Source: Lyophyllum atratum (Eukaryota > Basidiomycota > Agaricomycetes > Agaricales > Lyophyllaceae). Taken from it: 64,000 nt of DNA. The notes below the pieces were generated by a model. The model was given only the letters and a program-made list of their open reading frames with translations. It had not been told where the DNA came from and ran no database searches. Location of the stretch: contig JACGCN010000016.1 in NCBI GenBank assembly GCA_014905825.1, positions 62,001 through 126,000 on the forward strand, in the 5' to 3' direction. The position numbers and the translations under genes are program-made. Shown here piece by piece: positions 23,411 through 34,548 of the stretch. Numbering within the stretch: position 1 is the stretch's first letter; each line of letters begins with the position of its first letter.

Positions 23411-24352
23411 CGCAGGGCTCAACGTTTCAGCGACCCTCCTACCACCCTTTTATACTTTCCTTCCCGCCCGTACAACCCGGCGACTTTTTTCTTGCTGTTT
23501 CGTGATGGTGGCTGAAGGTGGCTGATGGTGGGTACCAAGAATAGACGCATATTCGGCCCGGTGTCTTTACGGCCGGAATCCCGTGACTCGCGGCCCTGTT
23601 CGCCGCCATGTGCTCGTCAAAACAAGTGACCCAATTAAGAGCCAACTCCCGATGGCAACCATTCTAGGACAAGACGCTGTTCATTATCATGACGGAGCAA
23701 ATCTAGAACGGACCCCCACTCAAAACTTTGCTATGCTTTCTTCGGAGCCGCCGACGGTATACGATGGTCGAAACAATCAACATAGAACATCTTCCCAGAC
23801 CATCAACTTGCCCATGGGGTATGGATCGCTGATCGAAGTCTCATCTGAATTTTGAATTGGGTATCATCAAACGCGCTTCCGATGGGAAGATTCGGAGGTA
23901 ACCCCCTTACATCTCACGTTGATCAGCTACTTATCGCCCCGGGAGGCCCCAAGCTGCTCCAAGCTGCACCCTGCAAGGTCAGGTCCATATATACGTGGGC
24001 AGGAACTGTCAATATGCATAGCTTCTAGCTCTCGATACCCGATTCTTGATCACCGATTCTTGATTGGTTTGAATCGTTGCCACGTCGAAGAATGAATAGG
24101 ACCCTGGATGACTTTCGCGCTGCAACAGCTTCAGCAAGATCACTGCGCATTGGTCGCGATCGAGGGGCCCCTATGAAACGATCAATTTATGTGGCCCGTA
24201 AGGTACGTTTTCTCCTTCTATCATGGAGCGCTCGCGATACTAGTCTGTCTGACAAATTTGCTTAAATACTCTGCAGGCGTCGTCTAGGAGCTGTATTCCA
24301 ACCGCACTCACCGCATTCAACTCCACCCCGCTCACAACACCCAACCAGCATC
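23411..24352. other. Intergenic and promoter of the secreted peptide gene
   Basis: No gene supported. A cttaaatact TATA-like word near 24262 lies about 90 bp before the ATG at 24353. Confidence 0.45.
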
Positions 24353-24867
24353 ATGAAGTTCTTCTCGTTGATCTCTCTCGTCTCTATCCTCGCTGCAGTA
24401 GCTACTTCGGTAAGTCCTCATCTCGCTACGTCGGCGTGCGCTTATTGATCAAACTCTTTACATTCTAGGCGCACGACGACGGGCACGAAGCGCGCGACAA
24501 CCATGAATTCTTCGAAGCTCGCGACTACGTCGATGAACTTGCCACCCGCGACATCGAGGCCATCCTCGCAACTAGGCAGCTCCATGAGTACGCCAAACGG
24601 GAGGCACTCTTCGCTGATATCAGCACCCGCGACATCGCCGACGAACTCGAACACCGTCTTGCCCGCCGCGCAGCTCACGCCAAAAAGGCTCCCAAGCCCA
24701 AGGGCAACGCTGGCAGCAAGGGACCTCCACCATATGTCTGCCCTTACTGCGGCAGCTCATACGACTCAGCCCAAGCGGTACGATAGAACCGCCTCGAGTG
24801 CTGTTTCTCTATTAACTTTATCTTATTGTAGGCTATCGACTGCAGCAAGTTCTGCAAGGCGAAGTAG
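24353..24867 (+). CDS. Secreted protein with KEX2-type sites and C-terminal cysteine module
   Basis: Exons 24353-24409, 24469-24777 and 24832-24867 give 133 residues. Exon 1 is a signal peptide (MKFFSLISLVSILAAVATS). The next ~80 residues are acidic and carry repeated EARD/ATRD/STRD motifs plus dibasic KR and RR sites. A Lys/Gly/Pro linker follows, then a compact Cys segment (VCPYCGSSYDSAQA, then AIDCSKFCKAK) with a CX2C...CX3C spacing. The arrangement suggests a pro-peptide removed by KEX2, leaving a small Cys-rich peptide. No family name is recognised. Confidence 0.8.
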
Positions 24868-25124
24868 GAGTCATACATTCAGTACTTGTAGCTAATTTAT
24901 CGTCCTCGGAACACCTATATATTTACTTAAATACAGCAATTATGCGTCGTTCAGCGTTATTGACGATATAAGCGCAGCACGACTACCTTCCCCCACCTTC
25001 TGGTGATATGAGCCTATGACGGTGACACAATGTGCCTGCAAAATTGTATCTCAACGGCTCCGGGACCTTACAACGTCTGGATTAGTGAGACTGATGATCC
25101 TGCAGCGCAACGCACCTTCAGAGC

Positions 25125-26211
25125 TTACAGCGCCGAAACTATCCCGACAGAAAAGTTAGCAAAGAAAACATCCTGGTCTTTTGGCGTTGCCCAGTCCTCG
25201 GATGAGCCTGTATAAGTATTGTACCCGAATAAGGTGGAGAGACTCCATGGATGGACGAGTCGCATACCTCCAAAGAAGGTCTGCATCTGTATTCCCCTCA
25301 TACGACCTCGCTCGTTGTCTCTCAAGATTAGGCCATATATATCAATGACCTTCTTCCCGGCCACAAAAAGCTGAAGCGCCCCGTCTGCTTTCCCAGGTGT
25401 ATTCAGTTTCACAATCTGGGATACCGTCGTCCATTTGCCCGGTGTAAACGTAAAGCTACCGCGTTGTAGCGAGGCACCATAAGTCGGGTTGCAATATGAA
25501 TTTGGCACGCCGCACTGTTTCTCGTTCGCCGCGAAACGAGAATCGGTGTAAGGAGGAAGATAAGTGTATAGCTCCCCGGCGCCCTCTTCGCGCCACATCA
25601 GACGCGCGGAAAAACACATCGCGTCTTTTCGACCACCGGAACAGCTGACGGAGATCTCATTATCATCTCCACCATCTAAATCTCATATCATTAACTGATG
25701 GTCGGGAATTCGTATAGGAATACGCACATATTCCTGGAAGCTTTCCACCCTTGACAAATTCAAAGCCTGCTGGAAACATGACAGAGTATCCAAATGTCGC
25801 CTCCTTGGCGACAGATAGGTCCACCGAGGATGGTCCTGGTGCATAAAACGAAATTCCTCCCTGTGGACTCGCACTAGGCTTGTACGAACCCTTGGGGTAG
25901 TGTGCCTTCAAAGTAGTTTTCCCCTGGAATTCCAAGTAGTTGTACGGTGTAGACGAAACATGGTGCGGATGCAGAGTTGTATCGCTTAGTATAAGTGCAC
26001 CAGAGGCGCCTTTCAGGGTGGTCCATTTCTCGATGACTTTTATTGGGAAAAGCTGTCCGAGTAGATCAATCTCTGAAGTGTTCTTTAGTGGCGCTTCCGA
26101 AGGGATACGTGGCAGTGGTTTGAGGCATCGCTCTTCAAGAGGTACGGAAAATACAGTGGGAGTAGCAGCAAGAAGGTATAACATAGAATGGAGCAGGAGC
26201 CAGGGGTGCAT
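25125..26211 (-). CDS. Secreted polysaccharide lyase family 14-like protein
   Basis: Exons 25728-26211, 25268-25681 and 25125-25207 give 326 residues. A signal peptide (MHPWLLLHSMLYLLAATPT) precedes a CLKPLPR linker. Family-typical motifs appear in order: FEFVKGGKLPG, CSGGRKDAMCFSARLMWR, GAGELYTYLPPY, then the C-terminal strand motif DVFFANFSVGIV. Motif order and length match fungal proteins annotated as PL14 (uronate-containing polysaccharides cleaved by beta-elimination). The start at 26211 is preferred because it opens directly into the signal peptide; an in-frame ATG lies 18 codons upstream. It sits near the AA9 and F-box genes in the same orientation. Confidence 0.75.
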
Positions 26212-27246
26212 TTCGCGGAGAGTTAAGCCCCGTCGAGTGGGTAGAGCGACGGTTATATGGGACACGACGCGCAGGAACAGGTTGCAACGGGGAGGCCACG
26301 CTTAGCCGCGGAACCTCCACAGAAACATGTTAACGAGGACGGCACAGTTCGAAGTATGAACTATGTTATTGAAGTCTGCTGGTAAGACACCAGTGAGAAT
26401 GAACTTTGGAATGAAGTACACCATGTCCGCTTACCTGCAGTTTTCAACATGTATTCATTTGGCAAATTCTGCGCGGTGGACAAGGTATGTCGATGCTTGA
26501 TGCCCCAACCTGCCATCCGAACTCAGTCCTGCACATTTTCCCGCATCTCTGTGGGTCCAGAAGACATGTCGCATGAGATTTACGAAGTAGTGTCATCTTC
26601 TGAGATGTTGAGGCTGGGTCAAGGGTGATGGTTGTACCTTGTGAGATCGAAGGGAACCTGAAGATATATGTTGGAGGCTCTAACGGCGATTGTAAGATGC
26701 AGTATCTATAGCCCTTTGCAGTCGAACCTTCGTTCCCATAGTCAAAGTTGCGATTGAGAGGGTTTGAGGAGGGTGCTGTCAAAGTTCAACGTTCAACTTC
26801 GTTCATATCTGATCTTATCAACATACTGCAATCTCCATCGCGATGATAATCAAGCCGTCAATGCAATCCTAAACCGCGAATCCCAAAATGACGCCTAATC
26901 ATGACTGCTAGATAGCAGGCGGCGAGTGAATTCAGGACTAGCAAATCAAGGTGGCAACATAACCAGGTCTTGTTGGAGAATTCCTGCGCCGGGACGTCAT
27001 GCTGGATATGTCCATCTCAAAACCTGGATTCAGCGTCTTCGAGACATTTGGGATCGCGATTCGAAAATGCACTCTCTGATATGAGCGCAAGGACAGGAGA
27101 AGTATACAGATACTTAGTCGGATTTAGGTATGATACGTTAGCGAGATTGAACCATATACATGTATGAATTCGATGCAAGTGGGGGACTGGGTATGCGGGA
27201 TGAGTTCCGAGTGAACGAGAAGATGGATCACATACAAACATGTCGT
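26212..27246. other. Intergenic, no gene seen
   Basis: A minus-strand frame near 26444-26782 has no start context, motif or splice support. Confidence 0.45.
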
Positions 27247-28620
27247 CTATTCGGATTTAGCTTCAGAATCTCCGTCCTCGTCATCTCTATCCCAGACAAA
27301 ATCGTCGATGTTGGATTTGAACCACTCCTCATCCTCACTCGACAGGGGCGGTTTCAGCCCTTGCACTTTAAGCGCTAGTATCATGGGGTGTGCACAATAG
27401 TCGTCAGGGACCATTCGCGCTTCCATCATCTTCCTCAACAACGAAGGAGAAAAATTTGGGCAGTTACTTATAGTGAGATCCTGTACATTCGGACAGCCGA
27501 ACTCTTCATCGTCTGGTCTCTCCTCGCCACCCATCATTCCAAGAAAGACATCGTCGAAGGCCGGACAGTCTTCAAACGTGACAGTGTGGCCATTCCAAGT
27601 AGAAAGTACTTGAGCGATGGGCTGATCTACGCCGATGTCGACGAGAGTGAGAAAGTCGCAGTCTGGTGGATCAGTGGTGACGAAGAAGGAGCATCGAGTA
27701 ATGAATATGGTTTGAGGCATGGGTATCAATGTTAGAATTGGATCTAGGGTGACTGCGTCAAGATCCTCAAGAATCAGCTCAGTGAGATCCACGAAGTCCG
27801 GTGGGATAAACGAGTAGAGGGAGCGATCGTCGTGGAGCTCAATGCCACGAAATCGTAGGTATCGTAGGTCTCGTATGGCCGACAAGGCACCCATAGCGTC
27901 GATCAATGAAAGTTGTGGACCGCGGCGTTTCGAAGGCATGAAATGGGAAACCGATAGACCGAATCCGTCATTGGGAAAGATGCGACTGAGGCAGTGAGTC
28001 TCTCCCGTCCTGCATAACTCGTAGAAATTTTGACCATCCATGGACACTTGACGGAGGAGAGGCCATTTAAATTTCTCGGGTACCTCTTCGCCGACGCGGG
28101 TGGAACCATCATAAATCCGACAATCCATGTTCAGGGAGGTGAGTAGAGGAGCATCGCAGGAGAAGTAGCTGATCGGGGGGAGGGTGGAACTATAAAGGAC
28201 ATCCAGCCGAACGGAGCGACACCGATAGATATGGGGCCGGAGGACATCCAGTATGTCGCTGACGCGAGATCCTTCACTTGGGTCATTTTGCTCAATGTAA
28301 GTTCTCCTGATGATATCAACGTCGACCGGAAGGTTGGCTGACCAGCGAAAAAGTGATCGAGCGTTGTAAATGCCAGTAGGTTGTTTGTCGATGAAGATGA
28401 CCACGCGCGTCCAGTAGCTCGGCACCGAGGTGATGATATCCCTCCATGATGTACACACCGATGCCAACGAATAGGGAAACAAGGAAGCAGAAGTCGAACT
28501 TTCCGCCGTTCGAGCCTGATGGATATATTCGAAAACGGCAAGGAGAAGCTCGGCCGGCATAGATGATATGGTAGCCTTGCTACTCCTTCCCGAGATGTTC
28601 AGAGTTAAGCTTTTCCGCAC
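27247..28620 (-). CDS. F-box protein
   Basis: Single 457-codon exon. An F-box lies at about residues 20-65 (SMPAELLLAVFEYIHQ...LASVCTSWRDIITSVPSYWT), followed by Leu-rich, LRR-like sequence and an acidic C terminus (DRDDEDGDSEAKSE). F-box proteins link substrates to SCF ubiquitin ligases, and Agaricomycetes encode hundreds of single-copy variants like this. An additional 5' exon cannot be excluded, since the preceding ~340 bp are also open on the same strand. Confidence 0.85.
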   Translation of the reverse strand: MRKSLTLNISGRSSKATISSMPAELLLAVFEYIHQARTAESSTSASLFPYSLASVCTSWRDIITSVPSYWTRVVIFIDKQPTGIYNARSLFRWSANLPVDVDIIRRTYIEQNDPSEGSRVSDILDVLRPHIYRCRSVRLDVLYSSTLPPISYFSCDAPLLTSLNMDCRIYDGSTRVGEEVPEKFKWPLLRQVSMDGQNFYELCRTGETHCLSRIFPNDGFGLSVSHFMPSKRRGPQLSLIDAMGALSAIRDLRYLRFRGIELHDDRSLYSFIPPDFVDLTELILEDLDAVTLDPILTLIPMPQTIFITRCSFFVTTDPPDCDFLTLVDIGVDQPIAQVLSTWNGHTVTFEDCPAFDDVFLGMMGGEERPDDEEFGCPNVQDLTISNCPNFSPSLLRKMMEARMVPDDYCAHPMILALKVQGLKPPLSSEDEEWFKSNIDDFVWDRDDEDGDSEAKSE

Positions 28621-28622
28621 TG

Positions 28623-28964
28623 TCAGTTTGGCCGCGTCTTGGGCCTGGTGAAGAAGTCCAAAAGCATGTTAGTGACGGTATGATAACAAGCAAACAGTCC
28701 CGTTGGGCTATCCGCACCATAATGACAGCTATACGCCAGCGTCGTGAGGAAAAAATGTGAAGGAAGTTTACGATCAGCCTTCAACATGATCGTATTAAAT
28801 AAGGTCTTGATCATCGCTGCCACCGATGCCACCAGGGCCATTGTGGCGTGGGAATAACGTACAACAGTGGCTTGGGACTTGGACACAACGATGATGTGGC
28901 GAGCGAAGACCAGGCTCCAGCCAGGGAGGCGTGTAGGTTTCCCCTGCGTATCTCCGCATTCCAT
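28623..28964 (-). other. Open frame upstream of the F-box gene, unassigned
   Basis: A 113-codon minus-strand frame ending 3 bp before the F-box start. It contains hydrophobic stretches (ATMALVASVAAMIKTLFNTI) but no recognisable domain. It may be a 5' exon remnant, a small gene or chance. Confidence 0.3.
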
Positions 28965-29228
28965 GTCTACGATAAGCAGAAACGCCTGATAGCGACGCTC
29001 GATCTTCCATGCTGGCGGCCGTAGGGCCTACAGAACTTCAAGCCCGCTGTCATGATTGATTGTAGCGAGATTATAGTCACAAGTTAGCACCACCACTGCG
29101 GTCAAGGCAGGACGTTCAAAGCGTTGCAGAACAGTAAGTACTGAGACAGGATATGAAGACGGATAGCGAGAGATTGTACATCAAACAGGAAGCGCTCATA
29201 AGGAGGAAATCCCGCTGTCTCTCCTATT

Positions 29229-30694
29229 TCACAAGCACTGGAAGTAATAATCTATCGAGAGATCACGGTCAATGCTGATTTCAAATTTTGCAATCAAAAT
29301 GATACATACCGTTTACGGTTGTACAGGTGTACGGTGCAATGCTAGACGTAAAGCATATTATTTAGACTTAGGGTCAGACAGGGTCTTGTGCAGAAGAACT
29401 TACCAGCCGGTGGCACCCGTCCATCCAATGCCTCCGCACTGACCATAGTGAGCTATCGTCCCGCCTCCGCTCGTCGGGGAGGAAGTTGGCGCCGCAGTTG
29501 TAGTGCTTATTACAGTCGTTCCGGGTGGCGCGGTGGTCTAGGGGGAAAGAACATCAGAATCAAGGTCATACGACTGGTTTTGGGGGAACCCACGCCACTG
29601 CTTGTGGACCCGTAGAGGGGCGGGCCTGGAATTTGGTATGTCTAAAACATTAAGACCAATCGTGAGGCGCCCACGTTGAGAAAGGCTTGGAACTCACGGT
29701 CTGAGTCTGAGCTGCGTTTGAGTAGACATCGATAGTGACTAGAAGTGATTCCCTATGTCAGCTCGTAAACACAAGCGCGCAAACTCAAGAACCCACGGCC
29801 AGGATCGCTATTCGAATATCCTCCTGGGAATGAAATAAGCTGAGCGCTTGTAGGGGCTACCGAGCCACCACCAGTGATCGTTATCTGTGCGCACTCCGGG
29901 TAGAATTGCTACACAGGATTGATACCATGTCAGTAAACCGACATTCACCGCTCAGCAAATCAAGTAAGCGCACAGCAGGCAGCGAGTGGAGAGCGATGGT
30001 CTCAAACCGAATGAGGTAGTTTCCATTGGGAACGGTCTTGGGGATTGTGGTTGTCCAAGAAGAGTTCTGCGCGATCATTTTCCCGGAACCCCATGACCCC
30101 GAATAGACGGTGCCGGAGAGGAGTCCCGCTTGATCGATCTTGAACTGTGAAATAAAGTCAGATGCTGAGACTAGGGACAATGTTTGTACAACGAACCCAT
30201 TTGAGGGAGCTTGCACTGACGCCTGTGCATGTAGAGCCGGGGCATTGGGCGAGGTATGTCAACTGAACCCATAATTGGTTATGGTTATGGGGGATCGATC
30301 TGCGTATAAAAGGTTCACGTACCATGGGGCCAACATTATGGGGCCAAACCTGGTTCCAGTACGCAGTGATAGCAGAACCGGCAGCTACGGAGGCCGTGAG
30401 CTGTAGGGCACCCGATGTCCCGTCGTCATTGCATGCAATCGTCGGATCCGTCGCGCTTGTGATGGGATTGCTACGATTGGGAACGGGGTGTTAGATTGGC
30501 CTGCAATCCTGTCTTTATGTCTTGGACACGTACTAGGTTGCCCAAGGCCTCTGAATGGTCGTCTGGCCTGACGGAGAGTTATATGGCGACCAGCCGTTGT
30601 ACCACTTCCCTGCATTTGCATACGCGATGACACCGCCGTGGGCGAGCACGGAGGGGATGGATATACCAAGCACAATCACAAGTTGAGAAAGCAT
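29229..30694 (-). CDS. AA9 lytic polysaccharide monooxygenase with C-terminal CBM1
   Basis: Ten exons: 30534-30694, 30323-30470, 30197-30262, 29974-30144, 29797-29908, 29698-29738, 29594-29641, 29404-29537, 29310-29341 and 29229-29251; 311 residues. The 18-residue signal peptide ends so that His19 becomes the mature N terminus (A|HGGVIAY), the copper-binding His of the histidine brace. The second brace His is in [10 protein letters not shown]. Further family motifs are [37 protein letters not shown] and [10 protein letters not shown] Thr/Ser/Pro linker joins a complete fungal CBM1 ([12 protein letters not shown]...[16 protein letters not shown]). It is predicted to cleave cellulose oxidatively outside the cell. 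Confidence 0.95.
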
Positions 30695-32250
30695 TGAAGG
30701 AGGCAAAGAGATTGAGGCATGTAGTTACCTTAGCGGGTCCTTATATATACTCAGATCACCTCGCTGAGCACCAGCCCAACAGGGCAAAAATAACCAGGCC
30801 AGCACCGTACGGATTTGCGTCGCAGTGACAATGTGATGAGATTATCCGCGAAACCCACTGCGGCGGCGCCCCCGGTACCACCAACGATGGGTCATCACCG
30901 TCGGCGAAATAGAGACACTGGACGGGACCGCAGACACGGCTGCCAGAGCTATATTTAATGCGCAATGACGATGAGGCTAGGCACGTCACTATTTATAGAC
31001 GGGTTCAACGATAATGAAAGATGCGACGAGAAACAAGCCTGACCAGGTGATGCAATGAAGCTTGTTTGCTGACACCACCCGACATGGCAGGGTCTAATCT
31101 TTCAGTTGCAATCGTCGCAGTGGGTGGGACGCCGATGACGGGTGGATGTTGACTGGACGAAGGGTTGCCGCATGATCATGATATGGGAAGATATACAGGA
31201 TGTATCCCGGATAATGGCCGGATCGAGGAAATAGGTCGGCGACGGGATAGATCAGTTGACAAAACGCGTGTGCAAAAATGGCCATCGAAAACGAGGCTGG
31301 TACAAAAGAATAGCCGGCCGAAAAGGTGATGGTAGCGGAAGCTGTTATCTGGCGGGCATGGAAGGTGCTCTATAGAGCGCTTCCAACACATCATGGACTA
31401 GACATTATGATTGCATGGTGCATACGCTCCATTCGTAAGTTGTTGCAGTTCGAGACTCAGCGGAACGGGATATAATTTCCAAGCCCAAATATGTGAATGA
31501 GGCCGTCAGGATTAATAGGAGCTATACCCAACGCTGCGATAGCACTTGAAGCACATGTCTTGCGTTAGAGGGATGACGGCTACCCTTAGTGACGGGAATA
31601 GTTTCCTGTAGGACACGGTGAAGTAAGCCAGCAGAATCTAATTGTCGGATAAAAGACAGTGCTAACACCCGCGCGAGGTAAACATGCCTTATAAGATTCC
31701 ATCCCCCGTTGGTTCTGTGAGACCTGAAGTAGATGTAATCGGTTCCGGTTGGCTGACGAGGTGTCACATACGACGGTGGCCCTAAGCGATATGGAGACGG
31801 ATTATCATGGAAGGCTTTTGGCTTGCCTAAGGCAGGGAGATCGTCATATCTGTGGAAACATAAGACATTTTGGCGAAGACCCCATTCCACGCATCAGCCG
31901 AAGTTCTCAAACGCAGAAAAAACACATACCAGGGGATCCAAGTTGCGTCCAATGTGCAATGTCACTGACCATCGTGCTCAGCTAACTTTTGGATAAAATG
32001 CCGACCCAAATGGATAACCTCGTTTCGGTTAAGATCTTTAGACCAGAGGGATAGTCTGGACTAGACTGAGGCAAGAGAAAGCGAATGTACGTTTCGTAGT
32101 TGAGCTATCGGAGTAAAGGGAATCTGTGCCTAGTCACTTGGCATCCAACAACGGAGTCGCGTGGGAAAATAGTCATTGACAAAGCTGAACCTGTTTCAAA
32201 ATTGGAATTCGTTCCTCCGTTGCCCAAACCACTTGGCTCCTGGCTCCATC
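30695..32250. other. Intergenic, no gene seen
   Basis: Contains the upstream region of the AA9 gene (tatatata near 30740). Open frames around 31520-31890 on the minus strand show no recognised motif. Confidence 0.45.
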
Positions 32251-33120
32251 ATGTTCAGTTCAAAAGCCATCGGCAGACTCCTCAACTCCTCGCGAAATGG
32301 CAGGTGGCTTGCCAAGCCTCACTTATGTGCCGCTCGTAATACGAACTGGGTATGCCATTCTGTTCGACTGTTAAACGTAAACCGGGAATACTGTAACCTA
32401 TATCCTCAGTTAAATCTGAAGACGTTTCGCGTAATTCAGCACACTACGCCTCGTCGCTCGTTCATGGCATCCTCATGTTCGTACAGAACCCGAACATTAC
32501 CTCCGGACGAAGCAGAGGCCAAGGAAGCTGATTCAAAAGCGGAATCGGAACAGTGGATCTCTATATTGGAGAATACCGTATCAGCTCCTTGGCTTTTCTC
32601 ATTGCCTCCGGACCCGGAACAGAGGTTAAAGCTGGCTTACGCGTTGCTGTTCCAAATTGTCCTATATCTCACCCGTCCAGCTGAAGCTGAGCAATTTATT
32701 GTCGTAAGTCTTACATTGATCAAACTGAGCATGGTTCACGTGGTACCCTAGGCATTCGGGACGGCACCCGCATCCTCAGATTCAGAGATCGGTCGCGCGA
32801 GAGCGTCGGTTGGTGTCATCATAAAAGCTGCCGTGCACCAGATGTCATCCGTTCCAGCCAACTCCCCAGTGCGGTCTGACCAGGCCGACGTATTCGATAT
32901 ATTTGGCGCACTACATGCTATCCACGACATGTATCTGACGGATTCAGATATCTCTGATCTTGAAACCTGGTCCGATTTCTGGATGAGGGCTCAACCTGTT
33001 GTCCTAGAGTTAGGCATGAAGCTCGACGAGAAAGGCTTCGGAGTGACCGAGGACGACTGGAACGAAATGAAAGAGTCTGAAAGAAAGGAGGAGAAAGCGT
33101 CTGAGATGAAGTCTGAGTAG
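32251..33120 (+). CDS. Protein of unknown function with mitochondrial-type N terminus
   Basis: Exons 32251-32349, 32410-32703 and 32752-33120 give 253 residues. The N terminus (MFSSKAIGRLLNSSRNGRWL) is rich in Arg/Ser without acidic residues, as in mitochondrial presequences. An acidic, helical body follows and a Glu/Lys tail (KESERKEEKASEMKSE). Both introns have good signals (gtatgc...ctcag, gtaagt...cctag). The first is 60 nt, so retention would keep frame. I do not recognise a family. Confidence 0.6.
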
Positions 33121-33398
33121 GTACGATAATCATCGCGATACTTAAATCATATCTCGCGACTTGATGACTCCTGTAACTTTATCATAAGCGAATAGCTTTC
33201 TCCCGCGACACGTCATCTTGGTGAGCGACTTACGCGTCGTATCAGGTGATCAGGTCACCAGTCAGTCTCAGTCACCAATCTTTACCAAAGTCTGCAATTC
33301 CGTTCCCACAATCTCCTACCCACTTGGTCTTCTTTTAAGCCTTCAGTTACTTCCGTAGCTCGGTGCGACCCCCACCTTATCGATATCGATCTCTCACG

Positions 33399-34548
33399 AT
33401 GACCTCTACCTCGCCCGTACTCGCAGGTGCCCCTGGGGACTGCTGCTTCAAAGGCGTGAAACACACTGGCACTGCGGCCGGTAAAAGCATCGAGATCGCT
33501 GGAATATCTACCTATGTATCTGAGCCACCCACTAGACCCGCTGCAGGACAAGCCAAGAAGATTATCCTGTTTCTCGCAGACGTCTACGGGCCATTCTTCT
33601 TGAATAATCAATTGATTCAGGATTACTTCGCTGAGCACGGTATGTATATTCCAGATTTCGAACTTAACATCCCTCGTTCAATGACGATACTCCGAAGGTT
33701 TTCTCGTCCTTGGAATCGACTATTTCTTTGGCGATCCAGTTTATCTTCATACCGAGGAAGGGTTTGACCGAAACGCATGGATCCAAAACGCGAGAGAGAA
33801 AGCTGCCCCGATTTTCCCCGGATGGCTACAGAAAGTCAGAGAGACCTACGGTGGGAAGCATTTTGGCTACTCACGCTTCTTTCTGATACGGTGAGTTCTA
33901 GGAGCCGAAGCAACTTACTTTGCGGTTGGTAGGTCCTGCTGACGCTTATGAGAGCGTCGTTCCTTGCTGATACTTATAACTAGGGTACTGCTTTGGAGCT
34001 CCATACGCTCTCGATCTCGCTACCACGGACAATGTCGCAGCATGTGAGTGACCGAACGATTAAGTGGATGACCGGCATCTTGATGCCACTCTACAGCTGC
34101 CTTCGCCCACCCTGCTTTCTTAAATGAGGAACACTTCACTAAGCTCACTAGTAGGTCATTGGAAAAGCATGCGCAACTATCGGGGACTGACAATTGTAAA
34201 CTGTAGAGCCCCTTCTCCTGTCCTGTGCAGGTGAGTGCTAAAGCGTACATCTTCTCCTCGCATGCCCAAGGGTTATGATGTAGAGGTCGATCATACCTTC
34301 CCACTGGAATCTCGTCGACGGGCTGAGGACTTGCTGGTCGCGGCAAAGGCCAATTACCATATACAGGTTTTTTCCGGCGTGTCTCACGGCTTCGCTGTTC
34401 GTGGTAACCCTGAAGTCGAGAACGAACGCAAGTCTCCCACCATGTCAAATATCCTCTGATTCTGCTAACACGCTTTTTTTGAATAGGTTGGGCGAAAGAG
34501 GAATGCGCACGCTCTGTCATTGGCTGGTTCAACCGGTTTAGTCAGTGA
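33399..34548 (+). CDS. Dienelactone hydrolase family protein
   Basis: Eight exons: 33399-33639, 33698-33850, 33902-33928, 33984-34043, 34097-34150, 34207-34230, 34284-34427 and 34487-34548; 254 residues. The alpha/beta-hydrolase triad is visible: nucleophile Cys in VGYCFGAP, Asp in VDHTFPLESR and His in FSGVSHGFAVRGN. Other family features are LADVYGPFFLNNQLIQDYFA and FLVLGIDYFFGDP. Members hydrolyse dienelactones and related esters, for example in aromatic catabolism. Two exons are only 24-27 nt, and the last intron is GC-AG (gcaagt at 34428). Confidence 0.9.

Noticed and set aside
29510..29580. ggcgcggtggtctaggggg resembling the D arm of a tRNA
   Set aside because: It is the complement of the linker exon and intron of the AA9 gene; no acceptor, anticodon or T arm can be formed.
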